From contig JAOPYE010000037.1 in assembly GCA_025964775.1 (NCBI GenBank), positions 1 through 64,000 on the forward strand: 64,000 nucleotides of DNA, in the 5' to 3' direction. Below are positions 23,959 to 34,232 of this stretch, piece by piece (the stretch's first letter is position 1; each line of letters begins with the position of its first letter). Source of the DNA: Marmoricola sp. (GTDB lineage Bacteria; Actinomycetota; Actinomycetes; Propionibacteriales; Nocardioidaceae). Under the pieces are notes generated by a model that had not been told where the DNA came from, did not search any database, and was given only the letters and a program-made list of their open reading frames with translations. The position numbers were made by a program, and so were the translations under genes.

Positions 23959-25128
23959 ATGGCGAAGATCCCTGCAGCAGTCATCGGGGTCGGACAGACC
24001 CACCACCGCGCCAAGCGCGAGGACGTCTCGATCGCGGGGCTCCTGCGCGAAGCGGTCGACCGGGCGCTGCTCGATGCCGGGCTGACGTTCGACGACATCG
24101 ACGCAGTCGTGGTCGGCAAGGCGCCGGACCTCTTCGAGGGCGTGATGATGCCGGAGCTCTACCTGGCCGACGCGCTCGGCGCTGCCGGCAAGCCGCTGCT
24201 GCGGGTGCACACCGCCGGTTCGGTCGGCGGCTCGACCGCGATCGTCGCCGCCTCGCTGGTGCAGTCAGGCGTGCACGAGCGGGTGCTGACCGTGGCCTTC
24301 GAGAAGCAGTCCGAATCCAACGCGATGTGGGCGCTCTCGATCCCGGTCCCGTTCATCATGCCGGTGCACGCCGGCGCGGGCGGCTACTTCGCCCCGCACG
24401 TGCGCTCCTACATCCGTCGGTCCGGCGCTCCGGGACACATCGGCGCGATGGTCGCGGCCAAGGACCGCCAGAACGCGCTGAAGAACCCGTACGCCCATCT
24501 GCACAACGAGGGCACCACGGTCGAGTCGGTCCTCGCCTCCACCATGCTCTGGGACCCGATCCGGTACGACGAGACCTGTCCCTCCTCCGACGGGGCCTGT
24601 GCGTTGGTCATCGCCTCCGAAGCTGCTGTCGCAGCTTCGGGAGTCACGAATCCGGCGTGGATTCATGGCACCCAGATGCGTTCGGAGCCGACGACAGCTG
24701 CCGAGCGCGACCAGGTCAACCCGCAGGCCGGGCGCGACGCATCGGCAGCCCTGTGGAAGCAGGCCGGGATCACCAACCCGATCGAGGAGATCGACTGCGC
24801 CGAGATCTACGTCCCGTTCTCCTGGTTCGAACCGATGTGGATCGAGAACCTCGGGTTCTCGGGGCTGGGTGACGGCTGGAAGCTCACCGAGGCCGGCGAG
24901 ACCGAGATCAGCGGCAAGCTCCCGATCAACATGAGCGGCGGCGTGCTGTCGTCCAACCCGATCGGGGCCAGCGGCATGCTCCGCTTCGCCGAGGCCTCGC
25001 TGCAGGTCATGGGCGAAGCGGGCGAGCACCAGGTCGACGGCGCGCGCAAGGCTCTGGGCCACGCGTACGGCGGAGGGTCCCAATTCTTCGCGATGTGGGT
25101 CGTCGGGGCGGACAAGCCGGCCAACTGA
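23959..25128 (+). CDS. ltp3: thiolase-like steroid side-chain protein Ltp3
   Basis: 389 residues (Rv3523 about 394) starting at ATG 23959, 1 nt after the ltp4 stop; AAGGAGG lies 9 nt upstream. Thiolase superfamily: AVIGVGQTHHRAKREDVS, TAGSVGGSTAIVAAS where Gly/Ser replaces the catalytic Cys, and NMSGGVLSSNPIGASGMLRFAEA near the C-terminus. Acts with Ltp4 and the DUF35 partner on branched sterol side chains (known from rhodococcal work; the exact chemistry is inferred). The longer open frame upstream in the same phase overlaps ltp4 and is discarded. Confidence 0.87.
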   Translation: MAKIPAAVIGVGQTHHRAKREDVSIAGLLREAVDRALLDAGLTFDDIDAVVVGKAPDLFEGVMMPELYLADALGAAGKPLLRVHTAGSVGGSTAIVAASLVQSGVHERVLTVAFEKQSESNAMWALSIPVPFIMPVHAGAGGYFAPHVRSYIRRSGAPGHIGAMVAAKDRQNALKNPYAHLHNEGTTVESVLASTMLWDPIRYDETCPSSDGACALVIASEAAVAASGVTNPAWIHGTQMRSEPTTAAERDQVNPQAGRDASAALWKQAGITNPIEEIDCAEIYVPFSWFEPMWIENLGFSGLGDGWKLTEAGETEISGKLPINMSGGVLSSNPIGASGMLRFAEASLQVMGEAGEHQVDGARKALGHAYGGGSQFFAMWVVGADKPAN

Positions 25129-25148
25129 GCAGCCCCTAGGCTCAGGTC

Positions 25149-25913
25149 GTGATCGAGCTCTACAACCCTGCCGAGATCTCGGCGATGCGCCCGGCGGGTG
25201 CGTTCGTCGCGTCGGTCCTGGCCGCGCTGCGTGACGCGGCGGCCGTGGGCGTGAACCTGCTGGAGCTCGATGCGTTGGCGGAATCGATGATCGCCGAGCG
25301 CGGGGCCACGTCCTGCTACGTCGACTACCACCCGTCGTTCGGGGCGATGCCGTTCGGCAAGGTCCTCTGTACGTCGGTCAACGATGCGGTCCTGCACGGG
25401 CTGCCGTACGACTACGCCCTGGCCGACGGCGACCTGCTCAGTGTGGACTTCGCCTGCTCCGTGGACGGGTGGGTGGCGGATGCCGCGACCTCGGTCGTGG
25501 TCGGCTCCGCTGATCCGGTGGATCTGGCGTTGATCTCCACGACGGAGCACGCGTTGGCCGCCGGGATTGCTGCCGCACAGGTCGGCAACAAACTGGGCGA
25601 CATCGGGTCCGCGATCGGCGAGGTGGCGCGCGCTGCGGGCCTGTCGATCAACCTGCAGTTCGGCGGGCACGGGGTCGGGCGGACGATGCACGGCGACCCG
25701 CACGTGCCCAACGACGGCCGGCCGGGCCGCGGGCTGCCGCTGCGCGCCGGTCTGGTGATCGCGATCGAGCCCTGGTTCATGCACGGGACCGATCAGATCT
25801 TCACCGATCCGGACGGCTGGACGCTGCGCAGCGCGGACGGTTCGCGCGGGGCGCACAGCGAGCACACGATCGCGATCACCGAAGACGGGCCGTTGGTGCT
25901 CACGGCCCCTTGA
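25149..25913 (+). CDS. map: type I methionine aminopeptidase-like
   Basis: 254 residues, M24 metallopeptidase. The metal ligands are in place: D in LLSVDFACSVDGWVAD (two Asp), His in GGHGVGRTMHGDP, Glu in IAIEPWF and Glu in GAHSEHTIAIT. Removes N-terminal Met from nascent proteins; actinobacteria usually carry two or three paralogues, so this may be an accessory copy. GTG start at 25149. It follows ltp3 by 20 nt but shows no sterol-specific feature, and is probably a bystander. Confidence 0.88.
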   Translation: MIELYNPAEISAMRPAGAFVASVLAALRDAAAVGVNLLELDALAESMIAERGATSCYVDYHPSFGAMPFGKVLCTSVNDAVLHGLPYDYALADGDLLSVDFACSVDGWVADAATSVVVGSADPVDLALISTTEHALAAGIAAAQVGNKLGDIGSAIGEVARAAGLSINLQFGGHGVGRTMHGDPHVPNDGRPGRGLPLRAGLVIAIEPWFMHGTDQIFTDPDGWTLRSADGSRGAHSEHTIAITEDGPLVLTAP

Positions 25914-25928
25914 TTTCTTGTCAATGTG

Positions 25929-25952
25929 TGATTACATGCTTACATGATTACA
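25929..25952. repeat. TTACATG/TGATTACA repeats over a start codon
   Basis: TGATTACA occurs at 25929-25936 and 25945-25952, 16 bp apart, with TTACATG repeated between, in an AT-rich patch unlike the flanks. The second copy overlaps the start ATG at 25944. Possible operator or promoter of the following gene. Confidence 0.5.
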
Positions 25953-26465
25953 GATCAAGAGAACGTCACTGCCTGGGTCCACGGGAGGTTGCCCGAGGGC
26001 TGGTTCACCGAAGCTCCCGAGGTCACCGTTGACCGCGAGGAGGTCATCATCGTCGGGCGCCTCGCACTGCCTGACGGCATCACGGCCGACACCCCGGCCG
26101 CAGAAGCCAAGGAGGCCGCCGTCGGACGGATCTCACGGTTCCGCGAGGAGACCCGGGACGAGCGGATCACCATCGCCCGCGAGGCCGAGCACCGGTTCGA
26201 GCGCAAGGTCGCCTGGGGGGCAGCGTCGGGTGAGACCCGGGCGTTGTTCACGCACGTGGCGGCTCCCGTGATGACCCGTCTGCGCCAGCCCGAGCGCCAG
26301 GTTCTCGACACCCTCGTCGAAGCCGGTGTTGCCCGGAGTCGCGCGGATGCCCTCGGGTGGTGCGTGCGCCTGGTCGGCGAGCACACCGAGGAGTGGCTGA
26401 CCGACTTGCGCGAGGCGATGACGTCGGTGCAGAAGCTCAGGAATAGCGGACCGGAAGTTCCTTGA
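25944..26465 (+). CDS. conserved actinobacterial-type hypothetical protein
   Basis: 173 residues, mostly charged and soluble, no recognised family. N-terminal part has beta-type VTVDREEVIIVGRLALPDG. The centre is a charged helix (KEAAVGRISRFREETRDERITIAREAEHRFERK). The C-terminal third (ARSRADALGWCVRLVGEHTEEWLTDLREAM) looks helical. No Shine-Dalgarno precedes ATG 25944, and the start codon lies inside a repeated AT-rich element, suggesting a leaderless or autoregulated transcript. Its 3' end overlaps the convergent cyp125 gene by 29 nt. Confidence 0.55.
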   Translation: MITDQENVTAWVHGRLPEGWFTEAPEVTVDREEVIIVGRLALPDGITADTPAAEAKEAAVGRISRFREETRDERITIAREAEHRFERKVAWGAASGETRALFTHVAAPVMTRLRQPERQVLDTLVEAGVARSRADALGWCVRLVGEHTEEWLTDLREAMTSVQKLRNSGPEVP

Positions 26466-27669
26466 TGCCGTTGATCCAGGCGTGGCGCAGCCGGCGCGGC
26501 TCGCCGGCCTGGCTGATGTTCGGCATCCGGTCGGCGATCACGTTGAACATCACCTCGACCTCGAGTCGGGCCAGGTTGGCACCGATGCAGTAGTGCGCGC
26601 CGTGGCCACCGAACGCGAGGTGCGGGTTCGGGTCGCGGGCGATGTCGAACGTGCCAGGGTCGGTGAAGACGTCCTCGTCGTGGTTGCCGCTGGCGTAGAA
26701 GAGCGCGACGCGCTCGCCCTTCTGGATCAGCTGGCCGTTGATCTCGACGTCGTTCAGCGCGGTGCGCTGGAAGACCGTCACCGGGGTTGCCCAGCGGATG
26801 ACCTCGTCGATCATCGTGGTGGGACGCTCGTTCTTCCACAGCTCCCACTGCTCGGGGTTCTGGAAGAACGCGTGCATCCCGTGGGTGATCGCGTTGCGCG
26901 TGGTCTCGTTACCGGCCACGGCGAGCAGGATCACGAAGAACCCGAACTCGTCGTCGGTCAGTCCCTCGCCGTCCTCGCCGGCGGTGACGAGCTTGGAGAT
27001 GATGTCGTCCTGGGGGTCCGCCTTGCGCTGCTCGGCCAGAGCCATCGAGTAGCCGAGGATCTCGGCGGCAGCGAGCGCAGGATCCGCGTTGTACTCCGGG
27101 TCGTCGTACGCGAGCATCTGGTTGGACCAGTCGAACAGCTTGCGCCGATCCTCCTGCGGTACGCCGAGCAGCTCGGCGATCGCCTGCAGCGGGAGCTCGG
27201 CGGCGACCTCGAAGACGAAATCGCCCTCACCCTTGGCCAGAGCATCGTCGACGATCTTGTTGGCCCGCTCGATGAGGACCTCGTGCAGCGCGTTGATCGA
27301 GCGCGGGGTGAAGCCGCGGCTGATCGTCTGGCGCAGCTTGGTGTGGTCCGGCGGGTCCTGGTTGACCAGCATGACGCCCTGCAGCTCGACCTGCTCGCGG
27401 GTCATGTCCGGACCGAACCGGATGATCACGCCGTTCTCGTTCGCCGAGAACTCCTTGCTGTTCTTGGAGATCGCGAGGATGTCGGCGTGCTTGGTGATCG
27501 CCCAGAATCCGGTGTCGAGGAAGCCGGCGCGCGCCTCGGGCGCCTGCTCGACCCAGAAGACCGGCGAGGTCGCCCGGATCTCGAGGAACTCCTGGAGCGG
27601 GATCGCCCCTTCGTTCAGTTCAGGGTCCGTCGGGTCGAAGGCGGCGGGCAGGACGGGTACTGCGGTCAC
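26437..27669 (-). CDS. cyp125: steroid C26-hydroxylase/oxidase CYP125
   Basis: Cytochrome P450 of 410 residues that oxidises the terminal methyl of cholesterol/cholestenone side chains to the C26 acid, the entry step to side-chain beta-oxidation. I-helix AGNETT at 252-257, ExxR at E289-R292, haem loop FGGHGAHYCIGANLAR with Cys361, and the CYP125-type end LRHAWINGIKELPVRYS. GTG start at 27669 with GGAGGAAC upstream. Divergent from fadA5 across two KstR boxes, as Rv3545c is from Rv3546. No dedicated ferredoxin is adjacent; the one at 18911 is 8 kb away. Confidence 0.94.
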   Translation of the reverse strand: MTAVPVLPAAFDPTDPELNEGAIPLQEFLEIRATSPVFWVEQAPEARAGFLDTGFWAITKHADILAISKNSKEFSANENGVIIRFGPDMTREQVELQGVMLVNQDPPDHTKLRQTISRGFTPRSINALHEVLIERANKIVDDALAKGEGDFVFEVAAELPLQAIAELLGVPQEDRRKLFDWSNQMLAYDDPEYNADPALAAAEILGYSMALAEQRKADPQDDIISKLVTAGEDGEGLTDDEFGFFVILLAVAGNETTRNAITHGMHAFFQNPEQWELWKNERPTTMIDEVIRWATPVTVFQRTALNDVEINGQLIQKGERVALFYASGNHDEDVFTDPGTFDIARDPNPHLAFGGHGAHYCIGANLARLEVEVMFNVIADRMPNISQAGEPRRLRHAWINGIKELPVRYS

Positions 27670-27688
27670 GGGGTTCCTCCACGGTTTC

Positions 27689-27702
27689 TATAACACGTTC
27701 TA
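27689..27702. promoter_or_regulatory. KstR box at cyp125
   Basis: TATAACACGTTCTA, a full match to TnnAACnnGTTnnA, 19 nt upstream of the cyp125 GTG. Confidence 0.9.
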
Positions 27703-27720
27703 GTGACGATGGTGACATAG

Positions 27721-29889
<2,169 letters not shown>

Positions 29890-29916
29890 GGGAACTCCTT
29901 CGTTGATGTGCAAGCC

Positions 29917-30666
29917 CTAGTGGATGAGGAGGAAGGCGGGCGGCTCGCCGCCGCCGTGACAACCGATGCTGGCGCCGCTGACGTACGACGCGAGCCCGCT
30001 GGCCAGGAACACGGCCACGCTGCCGACCTCGTCGGGGCGGGCCATCCGGCCGAGCGGGATGGTCGCCTCGATCGCCGCCACCCGGGCATCGCCGCCGTAG
30101 TGGTCGTCGGTCTGCTCGGTGCGGCACAGCCCGACCTCGATCGCGTTGACCCGGACCTTCGGGCCCCACTCCATCGCCAGGCTCTTCGTCAGCGACTCCA
30201 GACCGGCCTTGGCTGCCGCGTACGCCGCGATCGTCGGGGCAGGGCGATGCGCGCTGATCGACGTGATGTTCACGATCGACCCGCCGCTCCCCTGCGCCTG
30301 CATCACCTTGTTGGCCACCTGGGAGACCAGCAGCGGCGCGTTCAGGTTCAGCCCGATGATCTTGTCGTGGAACCTCGGTGAAGCATCGGCGGCGTCGGCT
30401 GCCGGCGCTCCGCCGGCGTTGTTGACCAGCACGTCGAGGCGCCCGTGGGTGGCCACGATCTGCTCGACCATCGCGGTCACCGACTCGGGGTCGCGGACGT
30501 CGCAGACCAGGTGGCTGGTGCCTGGGAACGGCTCTGCCTCGGATCGGGCGCAGGTGACCACCGTCGCTCCAGCCGCCACGAAGGCCTCGGTGATCCCGCG
30601 CCCGATACCGCGCGAGCCACCGGTGACCAGGACGACGTGCCCGTTGAGGTCGATCGAGAGAGCCAT
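29917..30666 (-). CDS. SDR-family dehydrogenase, Rv3549c-like
   Basis: 249 residues. Cofactor loop TGGSRGIGRGITEAF, NNAGGAPAAD, catalytic NITSISAHRPAPTIAAYAAAK (Ser and YxxxK) and a C-terminal GRMARPDEVGSVAVFLASGLASYVSG stretch. Probably a 3-hydroxyacyl-CoA or hydroxysteroid dehydrogenase of the ring C/D or side-chain pathway; the substrate is not established. Divergent from echA20 across a KstR2 palindrome. TACTCT (AGAGTA at 30673-30678) lies 6 nt from the ATG with no Shine-Dalgarno, so it is likely leaderless. 27 nt upstream of the next SDR. Confidence 0.83.
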   Translation of the reverse strand: MALSIDLNGHVVLVTGGSRGIGRGITEAFVAAGATVVTCARSEAEPFPGTSHLVCDVRDPESVTAMVEQIVATHGRLDVLVNNAGGAPAADAADASPRFHDKIIGLNLNAPLLVSQVANKVMQAQGSGGSIVNITSISAHRPAPTIAAYAAAKAGLESLTKSLAMEWGPKVRVNAIEVGLCRTEQTDDHYGGDARVAAIEATIPLGRMARPDEVGSVAVFLASGLASYVSGASIGCHGGGEPPAFLLIH

Positions 30667-30677
30667 GCTGTTAGAGT

Positions 30678-30695
30678 ACCAAGCAAGTGCTTGGT
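30678..30695. promoter_or_regulatory. KstR2 operator, SDR genes<>echA20
   Basis: ACCAAGCAAGTGCTTGGT is a perfect inverted repeat (ACCAAGCA-AG-TGCTTGGT) containing the KstR2 motif AnCAAGnnCTTGnT at 30682-30695. It is 11 nt from the SDR start and 62 nt from echA20. The kstR2 gene lies 6 kb away. Confidence 0.92.
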
Positions 30696-30699
30696 TGTG

Positions 30700-30730
30700 T
30701 TTCGACAGGCTCACTTCGACAAGCTCAGTA
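30700..30730. repeat. tandem TTCGACARGCTCA units next to the KstR2 operator
   Basis: TTTCGACAGGCTCA (30700-30713) is followed by CTTCGACAAGCTCAGTA (30714-30730). The unit is the core of the 26-bp repeat found inside hsaD (53017) and kstD (58870). Here it forms part of the echA20 leader. Confidence 0.6.
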
Positions 30731-30757
30731 CAAGCAACAACCGGAGGTCGTCCCCCC

Positions 30758-31516
30758 ATGTCAGCAGTCACCAGCGAGTTGCGTGCGGACGGGATCCGCA
30801 TCGTCACGATGGCCCACCCCCCGGTCAACGCGCTCACGGTGCAGGGGTGGTTCGACGTCGCCGCTGCCCTCGACGCGGCATCGGCCGACCTCGACACCAA
30901 GGTGATCATCCTTCGCGCCGAGGGCAAGGGCTTCAACGCCGGCGTCGACATCAAGGAGATGCAGAACACGACCGGGTTCGATGCCCTGATCGGCGCGAAC
31001 AAGGGCTGCTACGCCGCGTTCAAGGCCGTCTACGAGTGCAGCGTCCCGGTGATCGCCGCGGTCAACGGCTTCTGCGTCGGCGGCGGTGTGGGCCTGGTCG
31101 GCAACGCCGACATCGTGGTGGCCAGCGATGACGCGTACTTCGGCGTACCGGAGGTCAAGCAGGGTGCGCTCGGCGCTGCCACGCACATGGCCCGCCTGGT
31201 CCCGCAGCAGATGATGCGTGCGTTGTACTTCACGGCCTCGACGATCTCTGCCGCCGACCTGTACCGCTTCGGGTCGGTGTACCGGTTGGTGCCGCGCGAT
31301 CAGCTCCTCGACGCCGCGCTCGAGGTCGCCGCGTCGATCGCCGAGAAGGACACCCGGGTGATCCGGGCAGCCAAGGAGGCGCTGAACGGGATCGAGCCCG
31401 TCGACGTCAACAAGAGCTACCGGTTCGAGCAGGGGTTCACCTTCGAGCTCAACCTGATGGGCGTCTCGGACGAGCTCCGAGACGACTTCGCCGGAACGGA
31501 GAAGGCACAGAAGTGA
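30758..31516 (+). CDS. echA20: ring-opening crotonase EchA20
   Basis: 252 residues (M. tuberculosis EchA20 has 247), crotonase fold. In M. tuberculosis EchA20 hydrolytically opens ring D of the bicyclic CoA intermediate before IpdAB opens ring C. Motifs: TMAHPPVNALTVQGW, AEGKGFNAGVDIKEMQ, AAVNGFCVGGGVGL and GVPEVKQGALGAATHMARL. ATG 30758 has GGAGG 8 nt upstream; the frame upstream of it runs through a neighbouring gene and is discarded. First gene of echA20-ipdA-ipdB-ipdC, each overlapping the next by 4 nt. Confidence 0.92.
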   Translation: MSAVTSELRADGIRIVTMAHPPVNALTVQGWFDVAAALDAASADLDTKVIILRAEGKGFNAGVDIKEMQNTTGFDALIGANKGCYAAFKAVYECSVPVIAAVNGFCVGGGVGLVGNADIVVASDDAYFGVPEVKQGALGAATHMARLVPQQMMRALYFTASTISAADLYRFGSVYRLVPRDQLLDAALEVAASIAEKDTRVIRAAKEALNGIEPVDVNKSYRFEQGFTFELNLMGVSDELRDDFAGTEKAQK

Positions 31517-32403
31517 GCAAGCCTCGCGAGAAGGTCATGACGATCGATGAGGTCGTCGCCCAGCTGTCGGACGGGATGACGATCGGGATCGGCGGCTGGG
31601 GCCCGCGGCGCAAGCCGATGGCACTGGTGCGCGCGATCCTGCGCTCGGACCTGAAGGACCTCACCATCGTGTCCTGGGGAGGCGCCGACGTCGGCCTGTT
31701 GGCCCGGGCCGGCAAGATCCGCAAGCTCGTCTACGCCTTCGTCTCGCTGGACTCGATCCCGCTGGAGCCGAACTTCCAGCGGGCACGCCAGAACGGGACG
31801 ATCCCGGAGGTCGTCGAGTTCGACGAGGGCATGTTCCAGACCGGTCTGTACGCCGCGGCGCAGCGGCTCCCGTTCCTGCCGACGCGGGCCGGTCTCGGGT
31901 CGGACGTCCTGGTCAACAACCCCCAGATCCTGACCGTCACCTCGCCGTACGCCGACGCCGACGGCGCGTTCGAGTCGCTGACTGCCGTTCCGGCGTTGCG
32001 CCTCGATGTCGCGCTCGTGCATCTGAACCGCGCTGACGGACATGGCAACGCGACCTACCTCGGGCCGGATCCCTACTTCGACGACCTGTTCGTGCAGGCC
32101 GCCGGCAAGGCGTTCCTGTCCTGCGAGCAGATCGTCGACACGGCCGGACTCACGATCGACACGCCCGTCCAGCGGTTGCTGATCAGCCGGATGATGGTCG
32201 ACGGCGTCGTCGAGACACCGAACGGCGCGCACTTCACGACCTGCACGCCCGACTACGAACGTGACGAGAAGTTCCAGAAGGTCTACGTGGCCGCTGCCTC
32301 TGGAAGCGATGACGAGTGGGCGGCCTTCGAGGCGCGGTTCCTCTCCGGGGACGAAGCCGCGTACCAGGCAGCCGTCGCAGCGTTCAACCAGGAGCAGGCA
32401 TGA
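31513..32403 (+). CDS. ipdA: ring-C hydrolase alpha subunit IpdA
   Basis: 296 residues (Rv3551 has 292), class I CoA-transferase fold. IpdA and IpdB form a heteromer that in M. tuberculosis hydrolyses the C-ring of COCHEA-CoA rather than transferring CoA. MTIDEVVAQLSDGMTIGIGGWGPRRKPMAL at the start and VVEFDEGMFQTGLYAAAQRLPFLP mid-chain are typical. GTG start overlaps the echA20 stop. The KstR2 operator at 30678 controls the operon. Confidence 0.93.
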   Translation: MSKPREKVMTIDEVVAQLSDGMTIGIGGWGPRRKPMALVRAILRSDLKDLTIVSWGGADVGLLARAGKIRKLVYAFVSLDSIPLEPNFQRARQNGTIPEVVEFDEGMFQTGLYAAAQRLPFLPTRAGLGSDVLVNNPQILTVTSPYADADGAFESLTAVPALRLDVALVHLNRADGHGNATYLGPDPYFDDLFVQAAGKAFLSCEQIVDTAGLTIDTPVQRLLISRMMVDGVVETPNGAHFTTCTPDYERDEKFQKVYVAAASGSDDEWAAFEARFLSGDEAAYQAAVAAFNQEQA

Positions 32404-33155
32404 GCGAGTTCACCCGGGCCGAGGTGTGTGCGGCCGCCATCGCCGACGCGTTCAAGGACGACGGCGAGATCTTCGCCTCGCCGATGGGCATGCTCCCGAT
32501 GCTCGGGGTGCGCCTGGCCAAGCTGACCTCCAACCCGGACCTGGTCATCTCCGACGGCGAGTCGTTGTTCCTCGCGGGGACTCCCCCGCTGTTCGCGAAG
32601 GCCGACGTGGTCGAGGGCTGGATCCCGTTCCGGCGGGTCTTCGACGTCGTGGCGTACGGGAAGCGCCACGTGATGATGGGTGCCACCCAGGTCGACCGGC
32701 ACGGCAACCAGAACATCTCCGCGATCGGCGACTTCGCCCGTCCGACACGCCAGATGCTCGGCTCGCGCGGCGCCCCGGGCAACACGGTGAACAACCGGAC
32801 GTCGTACTGGGTCCCGAAGCACGGCATCCGCGTCTTCGTGGAGCAGGTCGACGTCGTCTCGGGGGTCGGCCCGGCTCGTGCCAAGGCCGCCGGACCGGGC
32901 GCGTCGAAGTACAACGACATCCACCGGATCGTCTCCAACCTCGGCGTCTTCGACGTGCACGGACCTGGCGACACCGTCCGGTTGCTGTCGGTCCATCCTG
33001 GCGTCTCGGTCGACGAGGTGGTCGCGGCGACGGGCTTCGCCCTTGCCGTCGACGGCGAGGTTCCGGTGACGCGCGAGCCGACGGAGACCGAGCTGATGAT
33101 CATCCGGAACGTGCTCGACCCCAAGAACCTGCGTGACCGGGAGGTGCCCTCGTGA
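32400..33155 (+). CDS. ipdB: ring-C hydrolase beta subunit IpdB
   Basis: 251 residues (Rv3552 has 250) from ATG 32400, which overlaps the ipdA stop (ATGA). CoA-transferase beta-type chain: PMGMLPMLGVRLAKLTSNPD, SDGESLFLAG, MMGATQVDRHGNQNISAIGD and NNRTSYWVPKHG. Forms the catalytic heteromer with IpdA; inseparable functionally. The upstream in-phase open frame lies inside ipdA and is not used. Confidence 0.93.
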   Translation: MSEFTRAEVCAAAIADAFKDDGEIFASPMGMLPMLGVRLAKLTSNPDLVISDGESLFLAGTPPLFAKADVVEGWIPFRRVFDVVAYGKRHVMMGATQVDRHGNQNISAIGDFARPTRQMLGSRGAPGNTVNNRTSYWVPKHGIRVFVEQVDVVSGVGPARAKAAGPGASKYNDIHRIVSNLGVFDVHGPGDTVRLLSVHPGVSVDEVVAATGFALAVDGEVPVTREPTETELMIIRNVLDPKNLRDREVPS

Positions 33156-34219
33156 TCGAGCAGCTGCTGAAGACACCGCTGACCGAGCTGGTCGGCGTAC
33201 GGCATCCGGTCGTGCAGACCGGGATGGGGTGGGTCGCCGGGCCGCGGCTCGTGTCGGGCACGGCCAACGCCGGCGGGCTCGGGATTCTCGCGTCCGCGAC
33301 CATGACCCATGCCGAGCTGGAGAAGGCGATCATCGAGGTCAAGGGCCGCACCGACGCGCCGTTCGGGGTCAACCTGCGGGCCGATGCCGCCGACGCCCCG
33401 GCGCGCTGCGACCTGCTCATCGAGTACGGCGTCAAGGTGGCCTCCTTCGCGCTGGCCCCGAAGCCCGAGCTGATCGCCACACTCAAGGAGCACGACATCG
33501 TCGTGATCCCGAGCATCGGAGCGGCCAAGCACGCCAAGAAGGTGGCGTCCTGGGGCGCGGACGCCGTGATGATCCAGGGCGGCGAGGGCGGGGGGCACAC
33601 CGGGTCGGTGCCGACCACGCTGCTGCTTCCCACGGTTCTCGATGCGGTGGACATCCCCGTCATCGCCGCAGGCGGGTTCTTCGACGGCCGTGGCCTCGCC
33701 GCGGCCCTGTCCTACGGCGCGTCCGGTGTCGGGATGGGCACCCGATTCCTGCTGACCGCGGACTCGACCGTCCCGGACGCCGTCAAGCAGCGCTACCTCG
33801 CCGCCGACCTGAACGGCACCGTCGTCACCGCCAAGGTCGACGGGATGCCGCACCGGATGCTGCGCACCGACCTCGTCGACTCGGTCGAGGAGTCCAGCGC
33901 GATCAAGCGTCTCGGGCCCACCGCGCGCCGCACGCTGGCGTTCAAGAAGATGAGCGGCATGTCGTGGGCCGGGCTGATCCGCGACGGGCAGTCGATGAAG
34001 CACGGCTCCGAACGGTCCTGGACGCAGATGGTCCTCGCGGCCAACACCCCGATGATGCTCAGGGCCGGCCTGGTCGAGGGCAACCCCGATGGCGGCATCC
34101 TGGCCTCGGGCCAGGTCGTGGGCGTCATCGACGACCTGCCGTCCTGCGAGGCGCTGATCGATCGCATCGTCACCCAGGCCGCTGCGGAGTTGCGGCGGAC
34201 GCAGGGATACCTCGCCTGA
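33152..34219 (+). CDS. ipdC: flavin-dependent oxidoreductase IpdC (NMO family)
   Basis: 355 residues, exactly the length of Rv3553. FMN TIM-barrel: VRHPVVQTGMGWVAGPRLVS, NAGGLGILASATMTH, GGEGGGHTGSVPTTLLL and VIAAGGFFDGRGLAAALSYGASGVGMGTRF (phosphate site). In M. tuberculosis IpdC oxidises a hydroxylated ring C/D CoA intermediate to form the unsaturated substrate of EchA20. GTG start overlapping the ipdB stop. Last gene of the KstR2-controlled operon; the lipase gene follows 13 nt later. Confidence 0.91.
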   Translation: MIEQLLKTPLTELVGVRHPVVQTGMGWVAGPRLVSGTANAGGLGILASATMTHAELEKAIIEVKGRTDAPFGVNLRADAADAPARCDLLIEYGVKVASFALAPKPELIATLKEHDIVVIPSIGAAKHAKKVASWGADAVMIQGGEGGGHTGSVPTTLLLPTVLDAVDIPVIAAGGFFDGRGLAAALSYGASGVGMGTRFLLTADSTVPDAVKQRYLAADLNGTVVTAKVDGMPHRMLRTDLVDSVEESSAIKRLGPTARRTLAFKKMSGMSWAGLIRDGQSMKHGSERSWTQMVLAANTPMMLRAGLVEGNPDGGILASGQVVGVIDDLPSCEALIDRIVTQAAAELRRTQGYLA

Positions 34220-34232
34220 CAGGATCAGGGGC

